64,000 nucleotides of DNA. Source: Hymenoscyphus infarciens (Eukaryota; Ascomycota; Leotiomycetes; Helotiales; Helotiaceae). The first letter of the stretch is position 1; each line of letters begins with the position of its first letter. The notes under the pieces are model-generated. The model was not told where the DNA came from, searched no databases, and worked only from the letters and a program-made list of their open reading frames with translations. Shown piece after piece: positions 40,203 through 53,013 of this stretch. Location: contig LLCB01000073.1 in NCBI GenBank assembly GCA_001414345.1, forward strand, positions 62,001-126,000. The letters are read 5' to 3'. The translations under genes were made by a program, and so were the position numbers.

Positions 40203-41265
40203 GATTCGTAGAAGGATGAAGAATTCGAAGCGAGTCGAGCTGGAGGGAAAGGCTGAGGAGTATTTGGGTGCCTCGAAGGAGCTCTCGAACCTTGTTAGAG
40301 AGCTTCTGGGGGGTCAATACGTTGGGGATTGTTGATGTCGCGGAACAAAGCAGGCGTCTTTGGAGGGCCGACGTCTAGCTGTAAGGGAGATTTCTGCTTG
40401 GAAGATATTCTGTTATTGAAGCACATATTTCTTGCCGCAAGGCTGCGATTTCACTTGTTTACTATGCGTCCTGTACATCCGATTTCGGCCCGCAATTTAC
40501 AAAGATCCGAACCCAGTGAATGATAAAGTGGCAACACCAGAATACCTCATTCACAGAACGGGCTGGAAAATATTATCTTGTTTCGTGAATCAACTGAATG
40601 TTCAGTCTCTATCATGATCTATTCAAGAGTATATTGAAATCCGTCACTCCCGTGACTTTACTACAGGAGTGAATTCTCAATGTATTTATGTAAATTCAAG
40701 GGGAGTGTTTGCATCAATTATTCAATAAGGAAGAGTGGAATCTCAATAGATAGTATACTAGCCACTAAAGGGAGGGAAAGGAGTACTGTTGCTATGACGC
40801 TCGCTTAGCAAATAGGAGTCAAACAAACTTCTCAATGACCACAACGGAGATTTGATATTTATTGGGGTACAACAAAAGAAACGTTGCAGCAGTTACTTAA
40901 AGTTTACACTTGCCCTCAGTCTCATTGTTGTTCCAACTTTCCAGGATAATTCAAACACTTTACCCAAAAACCTAGCATTAGAACAATGATTCTAATTGAC
41001 CAATCTTGTTCTGGATAGATCAAGAAGCGTAACTTACTGTTTCTTATCATGGCCCCTCAAGAGAATCTCCCCCAGTGTTTGCATTCTCTCCACTTTCACG
41101 CATGCTAGATGTTCCAAAGTTAGTTCAGATTAAATCTGACCTCTCATATTGGTCTGGGAATAATGGTATTGCATTTCCATGTCCCAACTATTATACAAAT
41201 CTCAAAAGCATCCTATCGTCAGCTCCCAGTATTCCCCCCTCCCACTCATTATTAAAAACCCCAAC
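40203..41265. other. Intergenic, no gene seen
   Basis: About 1 kb of normal composition with short open frames only. A G-rich CAAGGGGAGTGTTTGCATC segment at 40,698 and a related CAGTGTTTGCATTCTC at 41,069 hint at old retroelement fragments but are not convincing. Confidence 0.45.
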
Positions 41266-41766
41266 CTAAGAAGTACAAACAGGAATATTGATTACATCCC
41301 CAACATCAATAACATCAATATTCGCAATCTGAGTATTGGCAGCAACAAGCGCATTAAGAGTAATACAATAATGCGCAGCGATGATAGTCAAAGTATCTCC
41401 AGCAATCACGGTATAGGTTGGAGCCGTCCCAACCGGAGCACAAGTTGCCGTCGTAGCTGGAGTCACCCCAATTGGAGGAGCGACATCGTTGCATGCCTCG
41501 TCGGGAATGAGGATCACCTGGCCGATGGAGATGAAGTTGACATTGGTGATATTCTTGTTGACAAAAGCAAGGGCTGCGACGGTGGATCCTTCAGTTGTGG
41601 CGATGGCGGTAAGGGTGTCTCCGGAAACGACGACGTACTCTCCGACGATAGCACAGGGGTTGGTGGTGTTTGCGCGGCGGGAGAGGGAGTCGCCGTTGAG
41701 AGTTGGATTAATGGTTAAGGCGGAGACGAGGGGGAGGAAAGCAGCGGCGAGCTTGAAGAATTGCAT
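41266..41766 (-). CDS. Secreted protein with two LysM domains
   Basis: Intronless, 166 residues. LysM domains bind chitin or related N-acetylglucosamine polymers; small secreted fungal LysM proteins can shield hyphal chitin or bind chitin fragments. Residues 1-16 are a signal peptide. SLSRR at 27-31 is a likely Kex2-type processing site ahead of the mature protein. LysM 1 spans about 44-88 (YVVVSGDTLTAIA ... IGQVILIP) and LysM 2 about 117-162 (YTVIAGDTLTIIA ... VGDVINIP), both with the expected first-strand and last-strand phrases. Five cysteines (38, 92, 109, 134, 164) suggest disulfides between domains. No catalytic domain is attached, so it has an effector-like architecture; an effector role is inference only. 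A polypyrimidine and purine-rich upstream stretch lies at 41,880-41,930. Confidence 0.92.
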   Translation of the reverse strand: MQFFKLAAAFLPLVSALTINPTLNGDSLSRRANTTNPCAIVGEYVVVSGDTLTAIATTEGSTVAALAFVNKNITNVNFISIGQVILIPDEACNDVAPPIGVTPATTATCAPVGTAPTYTVIAGDTLTIIAAHYCITLNALVAANTQIANIDVIDVGDVINIPVCTS

Positions 41767-42764
41767 GGTGATGGTTTGAGGTTTGAAGTGTGTTTGAGTG
41801 ACTAGCGAAGGTGTGTAGACGAGTTAGAAGAATGAATGATTGAATTCGAAGGACTTGTGTGAAAAGAGCGAATGTAACTGGTAGTCTGCGGGTAAAGAGG
41901 AAAGAAAGGTGAGGGGGAGAGGTTATATTTGTACTTCTTCACAAATTGCGGCCGCCCCCTATGAGTTACCCCCGTTCCACATGGCCAGCGAATACCCAAG
42001 AAAAGGACGCATTAAGGAACCCATCCCCAAGCAAAGGTTAAAAGTTCTTAATTTCCAGGTTGAGCTCGCTTTCGAAAACTACGAAGTAAAAGGAAATTAT
42101 CTTTGAGGAACACGCTTTCGGGCATAGTTCTTGACAAGCTAGCAGCCTGTTTGGATGACGCCAAGAGATATCAAACACCTCAAGCAGCCAGCTACCGGTA
42201 AACACAGCCTTCCCAACTCTAAATGCAGGCCCGAATTCATTCGGACAAGTACTTTGCCACGAGATTTCTTGTGTAGACATTTAAAACCTGCCCGAATTTT
42301 CGGTAAATTCGAGTTCAATGAAAGCCAACTTGGCTTTCTTGATTTCCTCATTCATGAGAAGTGCCACATTTCCTATCCCAAACCAGGTCGAGAGTAATCA
42401 AACAGAAAACAGGAGATACATTGATTTTGATGCTCTTCTTAAATTCCGAATTCTAAACATGTGGGAAAACAGAAGTTCTCGAAAAGAAGTCTCGGACAAG
42501 TGCACAATTGAAAAACCGAGTTTGGTGAGGCAGATTCTCGCCAAGCATTGTTTGTCGCATGCTAAAGTCAAGAGGAGTGCCACCAGGGAGTACCCTACAA
42601 CAGACTTTCTTGCTGATGTATCTGCGGAACATGCCATGAGATTGCTCCCTTGTATGTTTGTTGTCAAGGGAAGGAAACACGTTGACACAAAGTATACTAT
42701 ACAACCCCCTTTTCGCTTAGCTGCGCTTACTGTACTGAAAGCATCTCAGTACTATCCCCTCTCC
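41767..42764. other. Intergenic, short unassigned frames
   Basis: Contains the LysM gene promoter and an open frame 42,318-42,767 (+) with overlapping frames on the other strand. None matches a family I know, and both strands are open, so coding status is doubtful. Confidence 0.4.
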
Positions 42765-42932
42765 TAATTACATTGCAATGACCCACAGGGTGGAGGCTGC
42801 GTAAACTCCTGGTAATGTCAAAGCGCCGAACCAATAGGTCAAGAAGGTTCTATAGGCTAACTACCCTGACATTACCATGAATTTACATAGCCTCCCCCTG
42901 ATCTACACATAGTGGGGGTTACAATGTAATTA
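42765..42932. mobile_element. 168-bp foldback (hairpin) element
   Basis: The ends TAATTACATTG and CAATGTAATTA are inverted, and the arms (42,765-42,820 and 42,867-42,932) match as reverse complements over about 55-65 bp, through GGAGGCT, GTAAA and GGTAATGTCA, leaving a loop of about 45 bp. Sequence is not RIP-mutated. A small MITE or solo hairpin insertion; target duplication is ambiguous because the ends are TAATTA themselves. Confidence 0.75.
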
Positions 42933-43540
42933 AGGGGGGGGATTAGTAAGAAAACGGAAAGAAGCTGATATGGTTTCTGTCAAATATCGCATCCTTGGGT
43001 GATTAACTTCGATGGCTTATCTCTGACTTCCTAAGAAACTCTATTGTAGAAAGTTAAGAAGTACTCACTTTTTGATATAACAAAGAAATAAGCATATGAA
43101 GCAACGTAAAGCTCTAGCAAGCACTATCAAGTTAGGAAGATTCTCACTTTCATAGATTATATCAACAAAATACAGTTAGTTTATAATAACAATGCTCTTT
43201 CAATTCTCCTCTTCCAAAGAATACTCACGTTCAACTCCACTTACGGTACTTTAAACCAATGCTAAATTTACTATGGTCTAGAGAGGCATTACTTTCCCGA
43301 TTTAGATGCCAGCGTCTTATAACTCTATCACCTGAAATTGAAAGATATCCTCTACTACGACGTATTACAACCTCTTGTATCTAGTAGTCGTATGTATTCA
43401 AAGAAACCCATCGAACAATTGAAATGTTTCAAAGAGATCAATGGGTTTTTCTTACTTCTAACTTCACTTGCTCCCGTTAACTCTTAGTGAAACGTTAGAA
43501 GAAGAACGAACCGACTATTTATTAGCTTACTAAACTACTA
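42933..43540. other. Transition zone, no gene
   Basis: Normal to moderately AT-rich sequence with no long open frame, grading into the RIP block that begins near 43,540. Confidence 0.5.
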
Positions 43541-46500
43541 CGAGATTCAGCTACGAAATAAGAATCAGATATTATATAAGTAGGTATTATTACTTGTTTG
43601 ATAGGTTAAAGAGTGTATTTATATAAGGATAGTAATTAGAAAACAAAGCATCTTTACTAATAAGTAGTAAAAACTTTAGTAGAAAATATTTTATATAGAA
43701 GAAGTATATATATTATAGAATAGATAAGTAGATAAAATTACTAAGTTAGTTAATTAGAGAACTACTATTAAATAAATAGTATATAGTAGTAGAAAAAAAA
43801 GAAAAACATATAAAAGTATAATAGTAGTACTTCTATTAGAGATATTTCTATTCTTTAGTAAGCTTAGATAATAGAATAATTATAAAAATATATCTTTTAA
43901 ATTACTTATTATTTTTAAAAGCTCTTTTGTTTTATTTAAAAGAAAAAAATAGTAGAAGCTTCTACTATACTAGCTTATTTTAAGAGCGATATAATTACTT
44001 TTAGACTACTAATATATATAATAAGAGAATTTATATCTTATTCTAAGATTTATATAAGTTATTAGAAAGGACTTATAAGTCTTAAATCTTTAACTCGATT
44101 AATAAAAGCTTTAAGTAAAAGAGTAAAGACTTTAGACTTAACTACTTATAAAGGGATCGCGAAGTAGCTTATAAAGTAGAAAGTAGATAGAGTAGAAGTA
44201 AGTTAGAGTCTATTTAGCTCGTATATTTTAGTTCTTTTATATAATATATACTACTAAAAATAATAAAGTAATATCTAATATATAAATATATATATATTAT
44301 AAGATATACGAATGTTTAGCTAGTATATATTATAGTAGATACTTTTGCTTATATATTCTTTAAATATATAAATAAGAATATATACTACTAAAATTAAATA
44401 ATATACTCTTTTAATCTCTTAACTTTCAACTTTGATATATATATATTCTTAAAACTCTACGACTATTAGTACTAGTACTAGCTTATATCTAGCCTTCTAC
44501 TAATTTATATAGTAATATATATATAAATATATATTAAGCTAAATAATAAATAAATATATTTAAGAAGAAGTTATAATATAATAAGAAATATATAAGTATC
44601 TTTAGACTATATACTTATATATAAATCTTATATATCTATAATAAATTATATATATACTAAATAAGCTCTTAAGTTTTTATATTTATTACTTTCTAAGTAT
44701 AATAGTATAACGAAACTAATAAATTATAGATATATTCTACTAACTAGAATCTCGCTCTTTTTAATCTAAATATTAGTAAGAGAGGTAAATTAGTTCCTTT
44801 TAATTAATTAAAGAGTAAAATAGTTAATTACTATTTTAAGAAGTTTTACTTTTTCTAGTTATAATAATAAGTATTAAGAAGTTACTAGAATTATTCTATA
44901 ACTATCTCTTAGTATAGAGTAAAGTGATATTTAATAGTAAGATATTAATCTCTTTTATAGCTTTTAATTCTTTTTAATAGTTCTTATATAATAAGAAAAT
45001 ATATAGATTTCTTAAGATAAAATCTTATACTAAAGATAGTAAAACGCTTTTAGAGAGTATCTAATAACTCTCTTTTGAAAAAAGAAGTATAATAGTCTAA
45101 AAGTTATATTAAATACTAAAAAGTCTACTTCTCTTATAACTTTTAATTCTATTAAGTAGTAGTTATTTAATAAAATACTTATTATATTAACTCTATACTA
45201 CTTAGAAAACTAAAATAGCTATATATATAATATTATAATAACTTAATAGAAATACACTATTAAGAGATATAGAAATTTTACTATATTATAAAACTTTCTA
45301 CTTACTTTAAATCTTAAAATAACGTTTTACTATTCTATACTTCTATATACTCTATAATACTTATTATACTAACTAGTAAAAACGGAATTTCTTAGAAGCT
45401 AGTATTTAAACTTCTCTCGAGAATAGACTAGAATATCGCTATATTATATAAAATCATCTATTATTTAGATTAAGTTATACTTTAGAGATATAAGACTTAA
45501 TATCTATACGTAGTATTTTCGACGAATCTCTAGCTCTTATTTATTTAAGAGTCTATAGAGCTAAGTTTAAGTTATAGAGAGTTATAGTAGTAGAAGAAGA
45601 GAGAGAATTAAGAGCCTTAGTATAAAAAATTTCCACCGACTGAATATACTATACTACTCTATTATAACTAGCTGTTCTCTTATATATAGCGTACTAAACA
45701 CTCTACTAAAGGCTTCTTAATAGAATTCGAGGCTTATAAAATAAAACAAAACCTCTAAAAAGCGCTTTATAAGAGTCGACCTCTAAAATAAGACTATAAT
45801 AAAGAGAGGTAGAAAAAGGTTATATACTATAGTTATAGAGATAAGAGTAAAAGAAGATAGAACTTAGAAAAGAGTTCTTAGACTAGATTAATACTATATA
45901 GAGACTTTAAGTTAGATATAGTAAGCGTATCTCTCTATAAAATGTCGTTTAAATTCTTATAAAAGAGACGAGTAGAGTATTAGTAGCTCGTAAGTTAAGG
46001 AGATCTATATACGCTTAGAGTTAAAGGAGACTAGAAAGAGAATATATACTATAGTTATAGCTCTAGCTAGAACCTCTCTATAGAAGCTCTTAGTTACTAA
46101 GTAGAAGGAATTAGCTAGCTAAGGTTTTTACGTTTTTTCTTAGCTTTAGAGAATAAACTAAATTAAATGCTTTTACTAGAAGAAGTAGTTAAATAATAGT
46201 TAATTTACTTAATCTATAAAGAAGACACGTCTAGATAAGTGAGAAAGCTATAATAGTTCTACTATAAAGTCGTAGATAAAGCTATAGAACGTTTTAAATA
46301 GCTAGCTCTTTTAAAAGAGCTATAGAAAAAGCTATATAGAATAATAAACTAAGATTCTAAAAATAAAAATAAAAATAAAAAAAGTTACGCTTTATAGTAA
46401 TATAAAGCTCGTCTATCTAAGTCTTACGGGTTTTTTATATAAGTGCTATAATAATAATAAGCCTTGTTTTTCTTAGAGTCTATATATTCTATTCTAAGTC

Positions 46501-46680
46501 TGAAATTTTAGAAGCGTAATATTTTATAGATATATTTTAGAATCGCGCTATATAATAGTAATTCAAGAGAAGTAGAGCTTTCTCGAACGTATATCTAGAG
46601 TATAAGTCTTTAATAGCAAATAGTACTATAGCTAGAAAATAGCTATATTAACGCTACGCTCTATTACTAGATATACACGT
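43540..46680. repeat. AT-rich RIP-degraded repeat block
   Basis: CA/TG depleted, TA rich, no open frames. From about 44,207 it contains a repeat whose inverted relative occupies about 59,700-60,511, and at 45,486-45,575 a segment with a less mutated direct copy at 61,381-61,475. The right border near 46,660 is sharp (TATACACGTGTTGAAAGC begins normal sequence). Confidence 0.8.
44207..44680 (+). repeat. Repeat copy A (inverted relative of 59,700-60,511)
   Basis: Begins GAGTCTATTTAGCTCGTATA, then ACTTTTGCTTATATATTCTT at about 44,344, AATAATATACTCTTTTAATC at about 44,397 and so on; the reverse complement of 59,700-60,511 shows the same blocks in the same order. The shared edge GAGTCT(A/G)TTTAGCTCG should be the true end of the element. 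Identity was lost by RIP, and the match fades after about 44,680. Confidence 0.65.
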
Positions 46681-47169
46681 GTTGAAAGCTAAAGTCACTT
46701 TTGTTACTAGGTTAAAACTTTATTAATTGCTCACTCTAGTTCAAGAGAACATTTGCTAATATATTTTGGTTATAATAACTTACTAAAAGAGTGACTAATC
46801 AATACAAAAACACCAGAAAAGACTGTTATCCACTAAATCCACCTATCAAAATACGGACGAGCGTTCTCCACCAAGGCCAACCACAAAACAAAAGAAAACA
46901 CTACAATCCTATAGCCTCTCATCTAAAGCAATAACTTGAAAGCAAAACGAAATGCGGTGGTAGTTCCCTGAGTACAAAGGGTCGCTATCTTTCAACTCCA
47001 GAAACAAGAAAACTGTTAAACAATAACAAACACCAAAAGAAGAAGATGTACATGATGAAACAACATCCAAGCGACCGTCAGACTAGTTGTCAAGCCAGCA
47101 GCAGCAGCAGCCCGTACTGGCTGTTTGCAAGTAAACATTATCTTTTGTGTTGAAGCGGCTATGACAAGC
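46681..47169. other. Intergenic, 3' flank of the cysteine-rich gene
   Basis: Normal sequence between the RIP block and the small gene. An open frame at 47,016-47,396 (-) is a shadow of the real gene in another frame. Nothing else seen. Confidence 0.5.
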
Positions 47170-47427
47170 CTATCTGTGGTAGCTGTCATGGCATGAGTGG
47201 GAAGTTTCCCCCTGGCCATCACAAGGAGAGCAGTAGGTGAGGTTTTTGCCTTGCCCCTTGCAGTCCACACAGTTTTTAGACTTGTTGTGGGAATTGACTC
47301 CAGTGCCTTTGCAAAGCCCGCAAGCTTTGGTATTAGACGCAATGGTGTAGCCTTTGCCATTGCAGGTTGTACAATTGACCGTGTATCCGCCGTCACCCTT
47401 AGCTCTTCCGCAATCAGGGCAGCCCAT
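47170..47427 (-). CDS. 85-residue tandem CXXCXGXG zinc-motif protein
   Basis: A tiny intronless gene whose product is almost only DnaJ-type zinc-binding motifs: CPDCGRAKG (Cys 3/6), CTTCNGKG (19/22), CGLCKGTG (36/39), CVDCKGQG (53/56) and CSPCDGQG (66/69), plus a lone Cys79. Spacing of about 13-17 residues between pairs matches the cysteine-rich domain of DnaJ/Hsp40, which has four motifs binding two zinc ions; here there are five and no J domain, G/F linker or substrate domain. The start is the only ATG upstream of the first motif. No signal peptide, so cytosolic or organellar. It could be a free-standing zinc-finger protein acting in folding or regulation, but function is unknown. Confidence 0.8.
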   Translation of the reverse strand: MGCPDCGRAKGDGGYTVNCTTCNGKGYTIASNTKACGLCKGTGVNSHNKSKNCVDCKGQGKNLTYCSPCDGQGETSHSCHDSYHR

Positions 47428-49015
47428 GATGATTAGTATTTTTTATGAGAAAGCAGGATTTTGGGAATAAGCTTACACTGTTTGAGGTGTGTTTATCAGA
47501 GGGATTTGAAAGAGGTAAAGTGCGATTTGGTGATCTTATGGTGATCGTGAAGGCCAGAAGGTAACAAGTGTGAAGTGTGATATAGTAAAAAATGAGGGGT
47601 TTTGAGAATTGAAGATGTTCGAGAGTAATGTAGGAAGTGAGTTGATAAGAATTATTGTTGAGCAGATTGATGGGACTCTTGGAATATTTATAGCTTGTTC
47701 TCTTTCCACTGACCAGGGCCCCATTGTCTGGTATGAGGGGACATTATCCCCCCTGAACAGCCATCGGGATCATGAGGCACTTTCGTGTCGACTTGGAACT
47801 TGGGCTGCTATGCGCTGACGATAGTGATCAATCACTATCTCATTCGCCCAATTACACCAGGGACCCACTTTGGTCCCGACAGTACGGTTTGATTACAGTA
47901 CAAGGTACTTGAAGAGTAACCGCCCAGGAAACCTAAGCCCAGGTTAGCCGCGATGTTGTGCAAGGAAAAGAATTAAACGCCCAAATTTGTGCTGAAAATA
48001 TTGAGGGCCCGCAAATGTTGGGGTTTTAACGAGGGTCAAAGGTGGGGCGGGAAAGAGATGGGGCGCAGGAAGCACTGTGAATTGGAATAGCCGAGCCACC
48101 ATAGTGCGGGGTCTGTTTATCTTTATCGTAAGAGGGTTGGAAATGGTAGGCTATGTATTGAGAAACCCGCTTTCTTGGCCCTACGATACAACCAACATTT
48201 CAGCTGGCAGGAAGTCTCTCTTTGGCCCTTTCTGAAGGGAAATGAGCTGTTGGAACCGACGAGGTGAGCGGTTGCAGTGGGCAAGTATCCTCGACCGTGG
48301 TCTTGTACCAAGGAAAATAGGTTGCCACATAACATAAGGCCGTTCTGCGGCATGCGCTATTAATCTCACAATCAACAAGAAAGAATGTGTTGACAAATTT
48401 CGAATGGAATAGCTCATCTCATAAGAAGGGGCTTCATCAGAAACTCCCGGGCCTTACCGGCAGATATTCAGACATTTTAACTCATGGCTTAAAATCTGCA
48501 ACTGTTTTGAGCTCGCCCGTATCATCCATGGTGTCTCTAAAGGCCCCAGGGAGGCCATTGTTTGGGGCCAGGCCAGACAATAGGGTATACTCTGTTGCAA
48601 CAGGCGTGAATGGCGCCGGATCCCGGAAGAACATCCAGGCGCAAGAGAATGTGGGTCGCAGGACTTTGGAAATGGTATTGGCGATCGGCGCCCCAAACAG
48701 ATGTCCACTAGCTACAACGAATTCGGCTTTCGTTGGTTGAAGCAAAGGACCGAATGATTGGCGGCTAGAAGAGAGTATGCAGAGTATGCCAAATGCTTCA
48801 TATCTAGCTTTAATCAGTCAAGAAATCCAACCGATTATGGTAGGGGGCGTGGAACATACTCTGTCGTGGGCAGTCACTTTTTTTCTATCCTTGGGTGCTG
48901 GAACCGTAATCCTGAACAAAACGAACAAATACGCCACTGCCCATGGTTTCCTGGGGTGGAGCCCACCTATTTAATCAACCGTATACTGCGATCATTCTCG
49001 ACAGTTGTATCCGTT
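47428..49015. other. Intergenic, unassigned frames
   Basis: 1.6 kb of normal composition. A minus-strand frame 48,482-48,745 (ending DTMDDTGELKTVADFKP) and a plus-strand frame 48,777-48,974 look somewhat protein-like, but neither has a clear start, intron partner or recognised family. They may be fragments of a decayed gene. Confidence 0.4.
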
Positions 49016-50659
49016 TTAATTGGAGAATATCCTAATTTTCATATCCACACACCCAGTAGCAATGACGCAGCGGATCTGTACTTCGGGGCCAGCCTTTGAG
49101 TCTAAGATTGTACCCTTCGGTGTCCCATCACTGGGTCCTCCATTCTGGCTTTCGGTTACAAGGCCAGGAGCCCACCTCAGGCAAGTGACAAAGTGATCAT
49201 GTACATCAGAAAGAACCTTAACACATTTGCCTTCCTGGCTCAAATCCCAGCACCGAAGGCTTTTGTCATCCGAAACAGAGACAAGATATTTGCCGCCGGG
49301 GTGGAAGACTAAAGATCGTATCCAATTGTCATGCCCTATTAGTGTCTTGATGCAGATACCGCGAGCGTCCCAAAGTCTGATCTCTTTGTCCCGTGATCCA
49401 GTTGCCATGAACTCTGCACTGCTACTTGGTGGCGGAGGTTTCTTGAGTCCCGCCAATGGGGCGAGATATTGATATGAAGTTGGAGGCGCCAGGGCACAGC
49501 ATTCCTTTAATCAGGGGGTCAGTGATATCTTTCGAGAGCGAGTCAGAAATATAGAAATTGTTTCTCGGAAAATGGGTGCCAACGACATCCCCAGTTATAC
49601 TTTGATAAAACGCCCAGATTCCGAAAGTACATACATTGAAATTATCGTGGCCAGTCAAAGTGACCTTACATTCTGGCGTCGCGACAGAAATGTCCCAGAG
49701 CCTGCCTGTTTTGTCGTCTCCCGTGGAGAGAAGAAAGCGCCCATCGAGAGAAGGGAAGATATCCCGTATCCAGCCAGTATGACCATGTATGGTCTTCACA
49801 CAATAGCCAGTATTGACATCCCAAATTCTGATGGTCATATCTCGGCTCGCGCTAACAAGCAGATTGCCCGATGCTTGCCCTGCCCCTGAGGGTATAAAGC
49901 GAACCGCGCTAACACTATGATCATGACCGTGTAATGTGCGTATGTTCTTGTACTCACTTGACGGATCCCACAATTTAATAGTGAGGTCAGAGCTACAAGA
50001 CGCCAGAATTGTACCTCCCTTCGGACCCCCAAAGTCCAGATCAGAAACAGTCCGCGTATGCCCTTTGATTGTCCTTTCCAACTCCCCAAGCTCCCAATCC
50101 CAAATCTTGATGGTACAGTCCTCCGAGCCAGACGCAAGGGATGAGAAAATCGGATGAAAGGCAACACACGTTACTTCCTTCTGATGTGATTCAAGAGTAT
50201 ATCGTGCTGGTGATTTGGGCAGCCAGGAACCCGGGTCTTGCTTGCGACGGGCGACGCCTGGCGTGGCGTTGTCGAGCTCGAACTGGAGGGCGGAGTTCTT
50301 GTTCTCCAAGTCCATTACCTGTTGGGGCCGCAACGTCAGAGATTGCTAGTTCGCGCAGTCCACTGGTGATCCGGGACTGACCTTCTTCTGCAAGCGAACA
50401 ACACTCGTCCATTTCTTCTCCAGCAGCCCCTCGTACTTCTTCGCCGTCTCTGCGTCAAACATGTCATCCCCGAGGTTGAAGTTCGTCCTGAGTGTAGAGG
50501 CTGCGTCTGCGAAGCCGGCCGAGGAGAGATATGCTATCATTGACTTATGTCTATGGAAGCCACAGCATTAGCATGTTCTGAGGCCTGGGTTCGTGGGTAA
50601 CAGCCATCTTCCCATACGTACAGCTCTTCGGCTTGCCGACTTGTCAAAATTCGACTCAT
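49016..50659 (-). CDS. PAC1: Nuclear distribution protein PAC1/LIS1 (nudF)
   Basis: LIS1 binds the dynein motor domain and, with NudE, regulates dynein at microtubule plus ends for nuclear migration in hyphae. Exons 50,659-50,622, 50,550-50,382, 50,318-49,635 and 49,504-49,016 give 459 residues, the normal length. The N-terminus [20 protein letters not shown] begins a LisH dimerisation motif (about 8-40). A coiled coil follows (about 60-85, [18 protein letters not shown]), then seven WD40 repeats, for example [70 protein letters not shown] and [12 protein letters not shown]. All three introns keep phase; intron 3 (130 nt) joins HDNFN to [17 protein letters not shown] as in orthologues. No lesion is seen although RIP-altered DNA starts about 230 bp upstream. 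Confidence 0.95.
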
Positions 50660-52144
50660 TCTACCTTGAGCGGGCGACGGGACAAGCTTCAGCATCAACC
50701 GCAACCATATGACGGACTAGTCTCCAAATACTCGTTCTGTGAGGTCGAATGGGAAGGTGGCACCGGGGAGTGTGGGTGTGGGTTACTCTACTCGTTACAC
50801 AGCGATCCAGGTTAATTCTTGTGCTGACAAACGAAGAGCCGCCTGCCACGTGCCAGATACCGGTGAAGGAAAATACTACCTTCCTACTATAGTACTTTCC
50901 CACTACTAGAGATGCCTAGGTAATATTACGTTACGTAGCTATTAGCGTTATTTTAATATAAACTTTAGATATAAAAGTATATAAATATAGTACTAAAATA
51001 GAGCTATTTAGTATAAAAAGTAATACTTTATATTAAAATTATATAAAGGAATTAAAGCTCTTCTTAGAATAGAGCTTTTAGAGTATAAAAGTATTAGTTC
51101 TCGAGTAACCCGCGCTAGTAGTAGCGGCTAAGCTAAATCAGGCTTAGCCTCTAACTCTAATCTAAATTCTAGTATATCTAAAACTACGTCTATTCTCTAT
51201 CTTTTATCTAATACTAGCTTTAGCTCTAATAAATTATTTTTTTATATATATTAATAAAGCGCTCTCTAGAGTATTTTTTATACTTAAAATTATCTAAATC
51301 GCTTATAAATTATATATATAAACGTAATACTAAGTAATATACTTATATATTTATATAAAAAGATACTAAGAAATACTAAGACTACTCTTCTTTATTAAAA
51401 AGTCCTAGCTTACTCTTATACTCTTTAGAAGTATAGGAACTCTCTACGTCTATCTTATTACTTGAAACTATATGGAGAGTATATTTAGACTCTAATAAGT
51501 AGATATATTAAAAAAAGTTCTAGTAAAAGTAATATTATAGTATTATCTAAGAGCGATTTAGAAAGTATTATATATTTCAAGCCTAGTATAGCTACTCTAT
51601 TAATGAATTTTTACTTATATTTAATTACTTCTTTTAAATATTTTAATAGTATATATATAAATTATAATTAAAAGCTCTATTATTAATACTAGATACTAAA
51701 GAGTAGACCTTTATAATTTATAAAGAAAAATCTACTAGAAAATCTAAAGTATTATATAGCTAGAAGATATTAAAGACGTCTCTCGATTTTTATAAAAGCT
51801 TTTTACTTTACTACTAACTCTGTCTTATTATCTACTACTTTCTACTAGCTCTTAGAACTAATACTTTTATCTTTAGAATACTTTTTCTACGTAAGCTATT
51901 TATATACTAAAATACTCTAGTATACTTATTCTAAGAGAAAAAGTATTAGTCTTAAACTAGTAGTAATAGTAGTTCTTTTTAGTAGATAGTACTAGTTCTA
52001 TATACTCTATATAATCGTAACTATATATAAAATAAGACTTAAATTATTTAAAATCTATACTTAAATTACTTTAAATTATCTTATTTAATACTTATACTTA
52101 TATTTACCTAGAGAGTATACTTCTAAGTACTATTTATTAAATAC

Positions 52145-53013
52145 TAATAGTAGGTATAGGAATTCCGTACGTACTCTCTAAATTTAGCTAAAAACATACT
52201 AAAAGTTACTCTCTTTACAGCGTTATAACTTAGTAAATATATAGTATAATATATTATAACAACGATTATAAACGTCGAACTTTATAAGAAGAGTATATTT
52301 CTAACTAACTACTTAGTTATAGTTCCTAAGCTACGTATATAATTTCAAAGGCTAATATTTTACTAATAAAGTCTCTAAGAGATTATTATAGTATATACTT
52401 TAAGTTACTCTAGCCTAATTAAAAACTAAGGAGGTTTAAGTAATAGATTATATTATATAAGAGGTTATATACGTATAGAGTAGACTATAGAGTAGGCTAT
52501 AGAGTAGGTTAGAAGTACGTAAGTTGAATTAGTATAGAGTAGGTTAGGTGATCGCTAAATCACGTTTCTAAGAAGTCGAAGTATAAGTATAAAAGACTTA
52601 GTGAATTTTGACTTTTGACTTTTAACTTTTGACTTGATTTCTAACTAAAAGATAGAAGAGTACTATATATACTTCTAGAGTAAATACTAGAAGCTTCTAT
52701 AGCTTATAAAACAAAGGGGTTACTAGAAGGTTCTAGAGATCACGTGTTCGCTTAACTATAACCGAGAACGTAACTAAACCTTCTAGATAACACTAGAAAG
52801 AACTAGTATAGACTAAGGTTTAAACCTAAAGCCTATTAGTAAGTAAGATAATTATTACCTAATACTAATATATTACTCTTAATACTTAGTTTTATATAAA
52901 TCTAATAAAGCGTTCTTCTATAATTAGTAGAAGAAGTTAGTAAAAAAGTAGTGATTTTAGTATAGCTTAGTAGAATCTAGCCTATATATACGGAATTCCT
53001 ATACCTACTATTA
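52145..53013. mobile_element. 869-bp TIR element nested in the RIP block
   Basis: The left end TAATAGTAGGTATAGGAATT (continuing CCGTA) at 52,145 and its inverted copy ending 53,013 match over about 25 bp without mismatch, which is unusual in so RIP-altered a region. The interior contains a TTTTGACT tandem run and no open frame. Non-autonomous DNA element, superfamily undetermined. Confidence 0.65.
52605..52640. repeat. (TTTTGAC)n short tandem repeat
   Basis: Four to five units of TTTTGAC/TTTTAAC inside the 869-bp element. One unit shows the G to A change expected from RIP. Confidence 0.75.
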